Origin: Cypionkella aquatica
GTDB taxonomy: Bacteria; Pseudomonadota; Alphaproteobacteria; Rhodobacterales; Rhodobacteraceae
Assembly: GCF_030161095.1 (NCBI RefSeq)
Contig: NZ_BSPP01000004.1
Coordinates: 1-64,000 of the forward strand
Reading direction: 5' to 3'
DNA: 64,000 nt
Below the pieces are notes generated by a model. It saw nothing but the letters and a program-made list of their open reading frames with translations, did not search any database and had not been told where the DNA came from. The position numbers and the translations under genes were made by a program. Positions 18,564 through 27,634 of this stretch are shown piece by piece. Position 1 is the first letter of the stretch; the number at the start of each line of letters is the position of its first letter.

Positions 18564-19331
18564 ATGCCTTTCCTGAAAATAGACGCCGAAAAACTGTCGC
18601 AATCGGTGGTGCAGCAGATCGAATTGTTGATCCTGCGCGGCATCCTGCGCCCCGGAGAACGCCTGCCGTCCGAGCGCGAGCTGTCCGAGCGTATGGGCGT
18701 GTCGCGGCCCAGTTTGCGCGAGGCTGTGGCCGATTTGCAAAGCCGTGGGCTGCTCAGCAGTCGTCCCAATGCCGGGATCTTCGTGGCGGATGTGTTGGGT
18801 TCGGCTTTCTCGCCTGCGCTGATCGGGCTGTTTTCGGCCCATGACGAGGCGGTGTTTGATTACCTGGACTTTCGCCGCGATATGGAAGGTTTGGCGGCCG
18901 AGCGGGCGGCGCGGCTGGGATCTGACACCGATCTTGCGGTGATCGCCGCGATCTTCACCAAGATGGAGGCCGCCCATTCCAAGCGTGACCCATCGGACGA
19001 GGCCGAGCTTGATGCCAATTTCCACATGGCGATCATCGAGGCCAGCCATAACGTGGTGATGCTGCATATGATGCGCTCGATGTATGATCTGTTGCGGCAA
19101 GGCGTGTTCTACAATCGGCAGGTGATGTTCAAGAACCGGCTGACCCGCGATCACTTGCTGGACCAACACCGCGCGATCAATGCCGCGATCCAAAGCCGCG
19201 ATCCGGTGGCTGCGCGCGAGGCTGTGACCGCACATCTGGGCTTTGTCGAAACGGCGATGGCGGATCAGATCAAAGCCAACCGGAATGAAGCGATAGCCCG
19301 CCAGCGGCTGCAACACGAACAGTCAAAATGA
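18564..19331 (+). CDS. GntR/FadR-family transcriptional regulator
   Basis: A 255-residue regulator. The winged helix (GERLPSERELSERMGVSRPSLREAVADLQSRGLL, residues about 30-70) is followed by an all-helical FCD effector domain whose metal-binding pattern is visible (D..FH..I..ASHN and later H.A.I). Subfamily is FadR/PdhR/LldR-like; ligands are usually small organic acids. No target operon is adjacent. The ATG at 18564 is chosen because homology begins with SVVQQIELLIL right after. Confidence 0.88.
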   Translation: MPFLKIDAEKLSQSVVQQIELLILRGILRPGERLPSERELSERMGVSRPSLREAVADLQSRGLLSSRPNAGIFVADVLGSAFSPALIGLFSAHDEAVFDYLDFRRDMEGLAAERAARLGSDTDLAVIAAIFTKMEAAHSKRDPSDEAELDANFHMAIIEASHNVVMLHMMRSMYDLLRQGVFYNRQVMFKNRLTRDHLLDQHRAINAAIQSRDPVAAREAVTAHLGFVETAMADQIKANRNEAIARQRLQHEQSK

Positions 19332-19362
19332 AAAGGCCCGGCGCAGCGCACCGGGCCTTTTT
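19332..19362. terminator. Bidirectional terminator between GntR gene and atpF
   Basis: AAAGGCCCGG pairs with CCGGGCCTTT around a 9-base loop, with T5 on the plus strand and A4 mirroring it. It lies between the convergent GntR stop and the atpF stop at 19381. Confidence 0.85.
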
Positions 19363-19380
19363 CCGAAGAGTGTCACAGCC

Positions 19381-19938
19381 TTAGTGGAACTTCGCATCCA
19401 CCGTGGCAATCGCCGCGTCAATCGAAGCCGACGCGGATTCCGCTGTGGCTTGCTTGGCCAGAACTTCACCAGCTGCGGCTACTGCCACCGAAATCGCGCT
19501 TTCGCGGACTTGGCGCAAAGCCGAGGCTTCTGCCGAAGCAATCTGATCCTCTGCCGCAGCCAGACGGCGCGCGATCGAGTCTTTCAGATCAGCCTTGGCT
19601 TGCTTTGCAGCGGCCTCGGCCTCTTCCTTGGCGGAAGCGATGATGCGGGCAGATTGCTCGATCACTTCCTGATGCTTGGCATCGTAAGATGCCAGCAGGG
19701 CGCGGGCTTCGTCGCGCAATGCTTTCGCTTCGGCCAGATCAGCTTTGATCTGCGCCGCGCGCGCATCAAGCATGCTTGCGATTTTGCCGGGCACGCCGAA
19801 TTTCAGCAGGATGCCAACAAACAGCAGGAACGCCAGCAACACGATGAAGTTGGTGTTGTGCAGCGAAAAGAACGCGCCGCCTGCGGCCAAAGCCGGGGTA
19901 GCCGACAGCATAAGGATGGTTGCGATCAGTTTTTTCAT
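19381..19938 (-). CDS. atpF: F0 ATP synthase subunit b
   Basis: A 185-residue stator subunit. It has an N-terminal signal-like/transmembrane part and a second hydrophobic helix (NTNFIVLLAFLLFVGILLKFG). A long charged coiled coil (MLDARAAQIKADLAEAKALRDEARALL...) runs to the end and reaches up to F1. It is the last gene of the F0 operon, after the b' gene. Confidence 0.93.
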   Translation of the reverse strand: MKKLIATILMLSATPALAAGGAFFSLHNTNFIVLLAFLLFVGILLKFGVPGKIASMLDARAAQIKADLAEAKALRDEARALLASYDAKHQEVIEQSARIIASAKEEAEAAAKQAKADLKDSIARRLAAAEDQIASAEASALRQVRESAISVAVAAAGEVLAKQATAESASASIDAAIATVDAKFH

Positions 19939-19942
19939 CGCT

Positions 19943-20488
19943 TTACCCTTTCAACCGAGCGGTTACAGCAGCGGTGATGGTGCGGGCATCTGCCTTGCCA
20001 CCCAACGCTGCCACCAGTTCTTTGGCAGTGTCTTTTGCCACTTCCGCGATGGCCTCTTGAGCGCCAGCCCGGATTTCATCAATGCGCCCAGCCGATTCAG
20101 TCGCTTTGGCGGCGATCTGCGCATCTGCCTTGGCAATCGCTTTGTTCAGGTCAGCCTGAATGTCAGCCTTGGCAGCGGCGGCGATCTTGCCAGCCTCTGC
20201 GCGGGCAGAAGTCAGTGCGTCTGCGTAAGCTTTCTCAGCCGCCACGACTTTCAGCTTCAGCTCTTCAGCTGCGGCAAGGTCGTTGGTGATGGTGCCGCGC
20301 CGCGTTGCAAGCGTGCCACCAATGCGCGGCAAAGCGATCAGCTTCAGCGCGAGAAAGATCACCAGCAAAGTGACGACAAGCCAGAAAATCTGGTTCGGGA
20401 AGTGCGAGAATTCCAGCTGCGGCATCCCTGCCTTAGCGGTCTCGTGTGCGCCAGTTACGGCGGCTTCAGTGGTGGTCGTGGTCGCCAT
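19943..20488 (-). CDS. atpX: F0 ATP synthase subunit b'
   Basis: A 181-residue second stator subunit. A single transmembrane helix ([32 protein letters not shown], about residues 27-58) precedes an Ala/Glu/Lys-rich coiled coil. Position directly after the c-subunit gene and the N-terminal Thr-rich extension fit AtpX of Rhodobacter. It pairs with subunit b as a heterodimer. The ribosome site GGAGGG is clear. Confidence 0.92.
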   Translation of the reverse strand: MATTTTTEAAVTGAHETAKAGMPQLEFSHFPNQIFWLVVTLLVIFLALKLIALPRIGGTLATRRGTITNDLAAAEELKLKVVAAEKAYADALTSARAEAGKIAAAAKADIQADLNKAIAKADAQIAAKATESAGRIDEIRAGAQEAIAEVAKDTAKELVAALGGKADARTITAAVTARLKG

Positions 20489-20571
20489 TTTGCCCTCCGC
20501 CGGACCCTTTTGAAAGTTCAGGGACGCCGCACTGTGGCGCCGTCCCTGACCGTAAGGATGCGAACGTCAGA

Positions 20572-20808
20572 TCAGACTGCGAACATCAACAGCAGAGCGA
20601 CGAGGAACGAGAAGATCCCCAGAGCTTCTGCGAATGCCAGACCGATGAACAGGGTCGCGGTTTGCGAGCCAGCTGCCGACGGGTTGCGCAGAGCGCCAGC
20701 CAGGAAGTTGGAGGCCACGTTGCCCACGCCGACAGCCGCGATGCCCGAACCGATTGCAGCGAGACCAGCGCCAAGGAACTGGCCGAGTTCTGCGATATTG
20801 CCTTGCAT
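20572..20808 (-). CDS. atpE: F0 ATP synthase subunit c
   Basis: A 78-residue hairpin proteolipid with two helices. The conserved polar loop is ALRNPSAAG. The proton-carrying Glu lies in the second helix ([23 protein letters not shown]). The [13 protein letters not shown] glycine-rich first helix allows ring packing. Confidence 0.96.
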   Translation of the reverse strand: MQGNIAELGQFLGAGLAAIGSGIAAVGVGNVASNFLAGALRNPSAAGSQTATLFIGLAFAEALGIFSFLVALLLMFAV

Positions 20809-20858
20809 GGTATTCTCCTTAAGGTGGTATGAGTTAGGGTGATTTACAGACGTGCGGA

Positions 20859-21611
20859 TCAGTGACCCGGATGCAGCGCATCCTTGAGGTAAACGCAGGT
20901 CAGCATGGTGAACACATAGGCTTGGATAAAGGCGACAAGCACCTCAAGCCCATACATAGCGGTGATTGCGACGATGGCGGCGGGCGAGATCGCAGCAATC
21001 GCGGCAAAGCCTGCGAACACTTTGATCACGGCATGGCCTGCCATGATGTTGCCAGCCAAACGAATGGAATGGGTCACAGGACGCACGAAGTAAGAGATCA
21101 CTTCGATGATCGCGATGACCGGGCGCAGCGCCAAGGGCGCGTCTTTCATCCAGAACAGGCCGAGGAAGCCGAAGCCGTGTTTGAACAGGCCCAACAGGGT
21201 GACAAACAGGAACACGCCAAAGCCCAGCACCGCCGTGACAGCGATATGCGAGGTGGTGGTGAACGACATCGGCAGCAGGCCAAGCATGTTTGCCGACAGG
21301 ATGAACAGGAACAGGGTCATCACAACGGGGAAGTATTTCGCGCCGTCATGGCCCGCCACATCTTCAACCATCTTGTAGATGAAATCGTAAGCAAGCTCGC
21401 CAACCGACTGAATACGCGAAGGAATAAGTTTGCGGCCCGACGAACCAATCACGAAAACCGCGATGATCAGCAGCGCTGCAAGGCCAAGCCACAGGGTGAC
21501 GTTGGTGATTGTGTACCAATGCACCGGGCCGTCGCCGAACAGCGGATAGACGTTAAACTGGTCGAACGGGTGAAAAACCAATCCGCCTTCGCTGTGTTCT
21601 TCGGTTGCCAC
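20859..21611 (-). CDS. atpB: F0 ATP synthase subunit a
   Basis: A 250-residue membrane subunit with five or six helices. The essential Arg is in [12 protein letters not shown] (about residue 190); [24 protein letters not shown] near the C-terminus is also typical. With the c ring it forms the proton channel. Confidence 0.96.
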   Translation of the reverse strand: MATEEHSEGGLVFHPFDQFNVYPLFGDGPVHWYTITNVTLWLGLAALLIIAVFVIGSSGRKLIPSRIQSVGELAYDFIYKMVEDVAGHDGAKYFPVVMTLFLFILSANMLGLLPMSFTTTSHIAVTAVLGFGVFLFVTLLGLFKHGFGFLGLFWMKDAPLALRPVIAIIEVISYFVRPVTHSIRLAGNIMAGHAVIKVFAGFAAIAAISPAAIVAITAMYGLEVLVAFIQAYVFTMLTCVYLKDALHPGH

Positions 21612-21612
21612 G

Positions 21613-21942
21613 TCAGTCTTCCTTTTGCTGGTCGACCACCACGGCGGCCGCTTTTTCCTGCATCTCTTTTGCCGACAACAGCATGGTTTTCACCCCTGCC
21701 GCAAAGCCAGCCAACACGAACAGCACCAGAAAGATCGGCATGGTCCCAAACAGGGTATCCAGACCGTATCCGATGCCGAAACCGATCATCAGACCGGCCA
21801 CAAGCTCTAACACCATCCGCCAAGCCAACTGGGCCTGAAAATGGCGATCATCCTGAGTGCGCTCACGCGGCGCATACGCGCCTTTTGCCTGATCAATCCG
21901 CTTTTCCAGCGCCGCAAGGCGGTCTCGATCTGCGTCCGACAC
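21613..21942 (-). CDS. atpI: ATP synthase protein AtpI
   Basis: A 109-residue protein with two transmembrane helices ([22 protein letters not shown] and [18 protein letters not shown]) after a charged N-terminus. It is the first gene of the F0 operon, as in Rhodobacter. AtpI is an accessory factor for c-ring assembly. Its stop is directly before atpB. Confidence 0.9.
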   Translation of the reverse strand: MSDADRDRLAALEKRIDQAKGAYAPRERTQDDRHFQAQLAWRMVLELVAGLMIGFGIGYGLDTLFGTMPIFLVLFVLAGFAAGVKTMLLSAKEMQEKAAAVVVDQQKED

Positions 21943-21972
21943 TGCGGCAAAGCCCCCAGATGGTTCGAGCGA

Positions 21973-22001
21973 TACCTACGGATTGGGGGCCACTGAGTCA
22001 A
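21973..22001 (-). promoter_or_regulatory. Putative sigma-70 promoter of the F0 operon
   Basis: On the minus strand TTGACT (21996-22001) and TAGGTA (21973-21978) are separated by exactly 17 bp, which puts the start site about 25 bases before atpI. The elements are close to consensus for a housekeeping promoter. Confidence 0.6.
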
Positions 22002-22102
22002 GCGGGGAAAGCTGTCGGTAAATCACTGAAATTACAGCCATTTCCTGCAAGGCGACACAGTGCCGCGCCTGAAATTAGCTGATCTGACGGGGCTTTGCAT
22101 AT

Positions 22103-22118
22103 TCAACCATTTGGTTGA
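22103..22118. promoter_or_regulatory. Operator palindrome at the ArsR-family gene
   Basis: TCAACCATTTGGTTGA is a perfect 16-bp palindrome (TCAACCA-TT-TGGTTGA) ending 10 bases before the ATG of the ArsR-family gene. The location over the likely transcription start fits autorepression. Confidence 0.65.
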
Positions 22119-22128
22119 CGATCTTGTG

Positions 22129-22500
22129 ATGCAGCCCGATACTGTCGCCATGACAGCAAATCTCGACACGGTTTTCTCGGCACTGGCCGACCCGACGCGG
22201 CGGAGCATTCTGGCGATGTTGCTGGAAGATGATATGGCCGTGACCGATGTGGCAGAGCCGTTTCAGATGAGTTTGACGGCGATTTCAAAGCATCTTGGGA
22301 TTTTGGCCGAGGCCGGTTTGATCAGCCGCGAAAAGCGGGGGCGGGTGATCTGGTGCAAGCTGGAGCCGGATGCGATGCGCGCGGCTTCGGTCTGGATGCA
22401 GGGATTTGGCCAGTTTGAACCCGTCGATCTGGACGCGTTCGAGCGGTTTTTGGAGGGCGAGTTGACAGACTCCGAAACCCCCGTTGAAACGCAGGGTTAA
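22129..22500 (+). CDS. ArsR-family transcriptional regulator
   Basis: A 123-residue winged-helix regulator. VFSALADPTRRSILAMLL and the recognition helix MSLTAISKHLGILAEAGLISREKRGRVIWCKL are typical of ArsR proteins of the metal-independent type; no metal-binding Cys pair is visible. Members are often paired with an SRPBCC gene, but here the next gene is transaldolase on the opposite strand. Start is ATG 22129 or 22150; neither has a good ribosome site, so the message may be nearly leaderless. Confidence 0.88.
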   Translation: MQPDTVAMTANLDTVFSALADPTRRSILAMLLEDDMAVTDVAEPFQMSLTAISKHLGILAEAGLISREKRGRVIWCKLEPDAMRAASVWMQGFGQFEPVDLDAFERFLEGELTDSETPVETQG

Positions 22501-22530
22501 CCTTTGAAAATACTGGGATTTTGTCTGTCT

Positions 22531-22566
22531 GGAAAACGGCCATAAACCGTAAGGAAAGCGGCCATA
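22531..22566 (+). repeat. Tandem 14-bp motif with 22-bp period, locus 1
   Basis: GGAAAACGGCCATA (22531-22544) and GGAAAGCGGCCATA (22553-22566) start 22 bp apart. The same tandem pair, with the same spacing, occurs on the minus strand at 56317-56352. TTAACC lies downstream in both. It lies after the ArsR gene and before the 3' end of transaldolase. Confidence 0.6.
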
Positions 22567-22634
22567 CGCGCGACGGGGGAAATCGGCGTTAACCTTGCTG
22601 CCAGAAATCGTGAGGTTACCGCAAGAAAGGTGGT

Positions 22635-22662
22635 GGTCAGCGCAGCCAAAGCCGCGCTGACC
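22635..22662 (-). terminator. Hairpin after transaldolase gene
   Basis: GGTCAGCGC pairs with GCGCTGACC, extended by an inner GGC/GCT-like stem, 15 bases past the tal stop. There is no long T run, so its strength as an intrinsic terminator is uncertain. Confidence 0.5.
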
Positions 22663-22676
22663 CGGTTCAAATCAGC

Positions 22677-23621
22677 TTAGGCCAGCTTTTGACGCACGAT
22701 GTCGCGCAGCTTGCCCAGATCTTTGGCAAAGCCACGGATGCCAGATGCCAGCATTTCGGTCGCCATCGGGTCTTCGTTCATCGCCCAGCGGAAAGCGCGC
22801 TCGTCCATTTTGACTTTGGGCTCTGCGGTGAAGCTTTCGGGTGAGAGTTTGCGCGCCAAGGTGCCTTCGGCCTCACCCAGCTGTTGCAGCAAGGCGGGGC
22901 TGATGGTCAGACGGTCGCACCCTGCCAAAGCCTCGAGTTGGCCGGTGGAGCGGAACGAGGCCCCCATCACCACAGTCTTGATGCCGTGGGCTTTGTAATA
23001 ATTGTAGATCTCGCGCACCGATTGCACACCCGGGTCTTCATCCGGGGTGAAAGTGCGGTTTTGGGCTTTGCTGTACCAATCGGTGATCCGGCCCACGAAA
23101 GGCGAGATCAGGAACACGCCCGCATCGGCGCAAGCGATGGCTTGGGCTTTGGCGAAAATCAGCGTCAGGTTGCAATCAATGCCATCTTTTTGCAGCACTT
23201 CGGCGGCACGGATACCTTCCCAAGTGGCGGCGAGCTTCACCAGAATACGCTCGCGCCCGATGCCGCGATCGGCATAGGCTTGGATCATCTTGCGCGCGCT
23301 GGCGATCGAGGCTTCGGTGTCAAACGACAGATCGGCGTCCACTTCGGTCGAAACCCGGCCCGGCACCAGACCCGCCAAAGCCGCACCAACCGAAACCGCC
23401 AGACGGTCAGCGATCTGCTGTTCGCGGTCGCCCGACTGTTTGGCGCCCCAAGCGACCGCTTCGGTCATCGCTTCGGCGAAATCGGGTGATTCGAGGGCCT
23501 TGAGAACAATGGACGGGTTGGTGGTGCAATCGACCGGCTTCAGGCGGCGAACAGCCTCGATATCGCCGGTATCGGCCACCACGGTGGTCATGCTGCGCAA
23601 TTGGTCTAGTTTCGATGACAT
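22677..23621 (-). CDS. tal: Transaldolase
   Basis: A 314-residue TalB-type transaldolase of the pentose phosphate pathway. Seen: [15 protein letters not shown] near the N-terminus, the Schiff-base Lys in [14 protein letters not shown] (about residue 130), [31 protein letters not shown], and [13 protein letters not shown] start at MSSKLDQL (ATG 23621) with GGGAGA upstream; the ATG at 23639 overlaps that ribosome site. It links C5 sugars such as xylulose-5-phosphate to glycolysis, relevant to xylAB in the window. Confidence 0.95.
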   Translation of the reverse strand: MSSKLDQLRSMTTVVADTGDIEAVRRLKPVDCTTNPSIVLKALESPDFAEAMTEAVAWGAKQSGDREQQIADRLAVSVGAALAGLVPGRVSTEVDADLSFDTEASIASARKMIQAYADRGIGRERILVKLAATWEGIRAAEVLQKDGIDCNLTLIFAKAQAIACADAGVFLISPFVGRITDWYSKAQNRTFTPDEDPGVQSVREIYNYYKAHGIKTVVMGASFRSTGQLEALAGCDRLTISPALLQQLGEAEGTLARKLSPESFTAEPKVKMDERAFRWAMNEDPMATEMLASGIRGFAKDLGKLRDIVRQKLA

Positions 23622-23757
23622 TTGAATCTCGTCTCCCATAACAATCAGTCATTCCGGTGGCATGTGCGCGCGGGTGGTTCCCGCCCGTTGCTGCCGTGGC
23701 CCGCAAACAGTCTGGCATTTTTCAGCGCCAGATCACAGACCGCTTTTCGGGTTGCGC

Positions 23758-25266
23758 TCAGCTTTGCTGAAACCAATCCGCATATTCAGCGCGCAGCAGG
23801 TTCTTTTGCACCTTGCCCATGGTGTTGCGCGGCAGGTCGGCAACAACAACGGCGGCTTTCGGGTGTTTGAAGCGGGCAAGGCTGGGGGCGATGGCGGCCA
23901 AGACCGCGGCGGGATCAAGGCGCGCCCCCTTGCGCGGGGTTAGCACGGCAAAGACCGCCTCGCCGAAATCGGGGTGCGGCAGGCCGATCACGGCAGATTC
24001 CAGCACGCCGGGGACGTCGTCCAGCAACAGTTCCAACTCTTTGGGATAGACGTTGTAGCCGCCGGTGATGATCAGATCCTTGGCGCGTCCAACGATGCTG
24101 ATATAGCCATCGGCGTCGCGGGTGGCGAGATCGCCGGTCAGGAACCAGCCGTCGGGGGTCAGTTCCTCGGCGGTTTTCTCGGGCATTTGCCAATAGCCTG
24201 CGAACACATTCGGGCCGCGCACCTCGATCATGCCGACCTCGCCTTGTGCGACCTCGGCCCCTTGGGCGGTGATGCGGATGTCAACGCCGGGCAAGGGCAA
24301 GCCAACGGTGCCAGCGCGGCGGTCGCCATCATAGGGGTTCGAGGTGTTCATGTTGGTTTCGGTCATGCCGTAGCGTTCAAGGATACGGTGGCCGGTTTGC
24401 GACTGAAACGCGGTGTGGGTTTCGGCCAACAGCGGGGCCGAGCCAGAGATGAACAGGCGCATGTGCCGGGCGGCCTGCGCCAGACCGGGGCTGTCGAGCA
24501 GCCGGGTGTAAAAGGTCGGCACCCCCATCAGCACCGTGGCTTTCGGCAGCAGGCGCAGGGTGGTTTCGGCATCGAACCCCGGCAGAAAGATCATCTGCGC
24601 GCCCGAAAGCAGGCTGACATTCGAGGCGACGAACAGGCCATGGGTGTGGAAGATCGGCAAGGCGTGCAGCAAAGTGTCATTGGCGGTGAAGCGCCAGAGC
24701 TGCGCAAGGCTTTCGGCGTTGGACAAAAGGTTGCGATGGCTGAGCATCGCGCCTTTCGAGCGGCCCGTGGTCCCCGAGGTATACAGGATCGCCGCGAGAT
24801 CATCCGGGGCGCAATCGGTAGGCGTGAAGCTGGGGCTGTGCTGGGTGGCAAGATCGGGCAAGTTGCCCTCGCCCTTGGCACCCAAAGTCAGCAGTTGCGC
24901 GTCATGGTCGGTTGCAATGGTGGCAAGCGCTGCGGCATGGGCGGGATCACACAGGAACACCCGCGGCGTGGCATTGCCGATGAAATATGCCAGCTCGGCT
25001 GCGGTATAGGCGGTGTTCAGGGGCAGAAAGACCGCGCCGATGCTGACAGTTGCCGCATAGACTGCCAAAGCGGCGGGGGATTTGGCGATCTGCACCGCGA
25101 CACGATCCCCCGGCCGCACGCCAAGCTGGCGCAAGGCATGGGCAAAGCGGGCGATGTCTGCGTGAAACGCCGCCCCGCTGATCTGGCTGCCATCCGCCAG
25201 CAACAAAAGCGGGCCGCTGCGCTGCTGCAAGGCGGCGAAAAGCGCGTCATAAAGCGGGTTTGCCAT
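23758..25266 (-). CDS. matB: Malonyl-CoA synthetase (acyl-CoA synthetase family)
   Basis: A 502-residue ANL-superfamily enzyme. The AMP-binding signature is ILYTSGTTGRSKGAMLSHRNL (quoted in part), followed by ERYGMTETNMNTSNPYDGDRR, the GWFLTGDLATRD hinge and the C-terminal catalytic Lys in PRNTMGKVQKN. The TETNMNTSNPY pattern is typical of malonyl-CoA synthetases (malonate + CoA + ATP). The start MANPLYDALF at 25266 has GAGGA upstream. No malonyl-CoA decarboxylase gene is adjacent, so the substrate is inferred from family resemblance. Confidence 0.85.
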   Translation of the reverse strand: MANPLYDALFAALQQRSGPLLLLADGSQISGAAFHADIARFAHALRQLGVRPGDRVAVQIAKSPAALAVYAATVSIGAVFLPLNTAYTAAELAYFIGNATPRVFLCDPAHAAALATIATDHDAQLLTLGAKGEGNLPDLATQHSPSFTPTDCAPDDLAAILYTSGTTGRSKGAMLSHRNLLSNAESLAQLWRFTANDTLLHALPIFHTHGLFVASNVSLLSGAQMIFLPGFDAETTLRLLPKATVLMGVPTFYTRLLDSPGLAQAARHMRLFISGSAPLLAETHTAFQSQTGHRILERYGMTETNMNTSNPYDGDRRAGTVGLPLPGVDIRITAQGAEVAQGEVGMIEVRGPNVFAGYWQMPEKTAEELTPDGWFLTGDLATRDADGYISIVGRAKDLIITGGYNVYPKELELLLDDVPGVLESAVIGLPHPDFGEAVFAVLTPRKGARLDPAAVLAAIAPSLARFKHPKAAVVVADLPRNTMGKVQKNLLRAEYADWFQQS

Positions 25267-25449
25267 GGTCTGTCCTCGGCTGATTTGCGGCATTTATCGC
25301 CCAAGCGCCGCGCCAAAGCCAAGGCCGAAACCGGGTGTGTGGTTTTCCCTCACCGTGAAAAGGGCCCGAAACCACCCTAGAGCGGCCTTTTTGCTGCCGC
25401 GATTCAACTCCAGATTGGGCGTATCGAAATGAGATCGCAGGAGATCGCC

Positions 25450-25617
25450 ATGAAATTCGGATACGCCCTGTTCGCCCGCTTTGGCCTGTTCACTGGCAAA
25501 GCAGAGGCTGGCCCGGATATGTTTGAGATGCGGCTGGAGCGTACACGCACCCGCGAAGCGCGCCGGGAAGCCATCCCGATGCTGTTCAAAACGAGACTGT
25601 CACCCCTGGAAGCCTAA
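25450..25617 (+). CDS. Small protein of unknown function overlapping the mipZ 3' end
   Basis: A 55-residue product starting MKFGYALFARFGLFTGK with AGGAG eight bases before the ATG. The rest is charged (MRLERTRTREARREA). Its last 32 bases overlap the end of mipZ on the opposite strand. The N-terminus could be an amphipathic membrane helix. Family not recognised; the ribosome site is the best evidence. Confidence 0.45.
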   Translation: MKFGYALFARFGLFTGKAEAGPDMFEMRLERTRTREARREAIPMLFKTRLSPLEA

Positions 25618-26395
25618 GCTCTTTCATCAGATCGCGCAGCTCTTGCCGCGCGGCGATGTTCGACAGGTTCAGCTGATCGACACCGGTATCTTTCAGATCC
25701 AGCAGGGTCAGGCCACGCGGAAACAGCTCGCGGAAGATCACCCGTTCCGAAAAACCGGGCGAGACGCGGAAGCCGATGCGCTTGGAAAGCTCTTCCAAGG
25801 CAGCCCCCACCTTCTTTTTGTTGTGCATCTGTTGCGCGCCCAAACGATTGCGCAGCACGATCCAGTCGATGGGCTTCAGCCCCGCCTGCGCGCGCAACTG
25901 CCGCGCATTCCACACCATTTCCGAATAGATCGACGGACCTTTGACCTTTCCGGTTTCAGCATCGACGCGGGCCAGCAGGTCAAAGTCGATAAAGCTGTCG
26001 TTCAGCGGCGTGATCAGCGTATCGGCCAAGGAGTGTGCCACCTGCGACAGCCGGGTATGGCTGCCGGGGCAGTCGATCAGGATGAAATCCGACACAGACT
26101 CCAGCTGCGCCACAGCCGCCGACAGGCGGGCGTCAAAGGCGTTTTCGCCCTGCGCCAGCGATCCGGCTTCTACCTCGGGCAGATCGCGGTAATCGGGGGT
26201 GGGCAGATCAAGACCGGCGCGGGCAAGGAATGCTCGGCGGTTTTCGACATAGCGACCGAAGGATTTCTGCCGCAGATCAAGGTCCAACGCCCCCACCCGA
26301 TGCCCCATGCGGCACAGCGCTGTCGCGACATGCATGCAGGTGGTCGATTTGCCCGAGCCGCCCTTTTCATTGCCGACAACGATGATATGCGCCAT
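25586..26395 (-). CDS. mipZ: Division-plane positioning ATPase MipZ
   Basis: A 269-residue ParA-superfamily ATPase. The deviant Walker A is GNEKGGSGKST right after MAHIIVV; FILIDCPG is the Walker B/switch II. DLDLRQKSFGRYVENR and the PLNDSFIDFDLLARVD segment distinguish MipZ from chromosomal ParA. MipZ forms a gradient from the poles that inhibits FtsZ, so division occurs at midcell in alphaproteobacteria. No parB lies next to it. ATG 26395 is where homology starts. Confidence 0.93.
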   Translation of the reverse strand: MAHIIVVGNEKGGSGKSTTCMHVATALCRMGHRVGALDLDLRQKSFGRYVENRRAFLARAGLDLPTPDYRDLPEVEAGSLAQGENAFDARLSAAVAQLESVSDFILIDCPGSHTRLSQVAHSLADTLITPLNDSFIDFDLLARVDAETGKVKGPSIYSEMVWNARQLRAQAGLKPIDWIVLRNRLGAQQMHNKKKVGAALEELSKRIGFRVSPGFSERVIFRELFPRGLTLLDLKDTGVDQLNLSNIAARQELRDLMKELRLPGVTVSF

Positions 26396-26472
26396 GCCAC
26401 GTCCCCTTTGGTCTTTGGTGCTTCCTATACGGATAGCGGCGGAGAGGGGAAGTGGGTTTGCAGGCGGCAATG

Positions 26473-26499
26473 AAAAAGGGCGCATCCGAAGATGCGCCC
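26473..26499 (-). terminator. Rho-independent terminator after rpmE
   Basis: On the minus strand GGGCGCATC pairs with GATGCGCCC around a 4-base loop and is followed by T5, 24 bases after the rpmE stop. It separates rplS-rpmE from mipZ. Confidence 0.9.
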
Positions 26500-26522
26500 C
26501 AATCCTTGCCAGTGGTCTAAGA

Positions 26523-26744
26523 TCAGAAACCCAGACCGGCGTATTTGTTTTTGAACTTCGACACGCGGCCGCCGGTGTCCATCAGTTTGGCCGAGCCGCC
26601 GGTCCATGCCGGGTGTGCCAGCGGGTCGATGTCCAGCGCCATTTGGTCGCCTTCTTTGCCCCAGGTGGTTTTGGTCTGGAACAGGGTGCCATCGGTCATT
26701 TTGACGTTGATGGTGTGATAGTCGGGGTGAATTCCGTCTTTCAT
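26523..26744 (-). CDS. rpmE: 50S ribosomal protein L31
   Basis: 73 residues: [19 protein letters not shown]..., with [18 protein letters not shown] near the C-terminus. It lacks the CxxC zinc pairs of the other L31 type, as is usual in alphaproteobacteria. It follows rplS by 11 bases. Confidence 0.95.
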   Translation of the reverse strand: MKDGIHPDYHTINVKMTDGTLFQTKTTWGKEGDQMALDIDPLAHPAWTGGSAKLMDTGGRVSKFKNKYAGLGF

Positions 26745-26755
26745 CGCTCTGCTCC

Positions 26756-27130
26756 TTACTCGGACTTGGGTTTGTAGTTGGTATCTTCGACGATCCGGGC
26801 CGATTTGCCGCGACGATCGCGCAGGTAATACAGCTTGGCGCGACGCACGCGGCCACGACGGACCACTTCGATGCTGTCGATGTTGGTCGAATACAGCGGG
26901 AACACACGCTCCACACCTTCGCCAAACGAAATTTTGCGGACGGTGAACGAAGCCGCGATGGTCGAGCCGCCTTTACGGGCGATGCACACACCTTCGTAGT
27001 TCTGCACGCGCGAGCGGGTGCCTTCGGTCACTTTGAAACCGACTTTCACGGTATCACCGGCTTTGAAATCCGGGATTTTCTTGCCAAGCGCAGCGATCTG
27101 CTCGGCTTCGATGATGGCGATCAAGTTCAT
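26756..27130 (-). CDS. rplS: 50S ribosomal protein L19
   Basis: 124 residues with [28 protein letters not shown] and [37 protein letters not shown] (quoted in part), diagnostic of L19, which sits at the subunit interface. In related genomes it follows trmD closely; here 1.1 kb containing an opposite-strand orphan gene separates them. Confidence 0.96.
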   Translation of the reverse strand: MNLIAIIEAEQIAALGKKIPDFKAGDTVKVGFKVTEGTRSRVQNYEGVCIARKGGSTIAASFTVRKISFGEGVERVFPLYSTNIDSIEVVRRGRVRRAKLYYLRDRRGKSARIVEDTNYKPKSE

Positions 27131-27634
27131 CGCAGTTCCTTTATATGCAGGGTTTTCCCTGACGTGATGCAGCCGTAGAGCTTCTGGTCTTCGATCGGGT
27201 CGCTACCTGTCCGGCCTAAACCCGGATGTGATAACCCCGCCAGAGATGCGGCTTGCGTTTATAGTCCGCGCCTTTGTCCAGGCTTGCAGAAGAAGGCAAG
27301 CATTGCGGCAAAAGGAATCGGGCCCGATGGGCTTTTGACCCCGGACAGGCGGCGTATAGGCGGCGGCCAAGGGGGTGTCAAGGTAAGGTCAGCCGGACCC
27401 TGCTGCGGCGTTCAAATTGCACGCAATGCTTGTGTGAAAATCAGCTCTGCCGTATGTTTATGGCAATTATTCAGCGCCAATGCGCGCCTATTCTGTTTGC
27501 ACTTGACCGATCTGCACCTTGCCCACGGCCTTTGCGCCGAACTTTGTAACCGCCTGTTTTCGATTTCTGGCAGAGCCAGAGTGACCGCACTTTACATATC
27601 CATTGGATAAAATTGCATAAAAAGGAGTTTTCTT
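27131..27634. other. Noncoding region between rplS and the orphan gene
   Basis: About 500 bases without a credible gene. The part near rplS should hold its promoter and leader. The part from about 27420 to 27634 is AT-richer than the surroundings (runs such as TTTATGGCAATTATT and GATAAAATTGCATAAAAAGG) and probably holds the orphan gene's promoter. Short open frames here overlap each other and lack ribosome sites. Confidence 0.6.

Noticed and set aside
27274-27610. Short plus-strand frames upstream of the orphan gene
   Set aside because: Two overlapping frames with no ribosome site and no recognisable domain; the region is better read as promoter and leader DNA.
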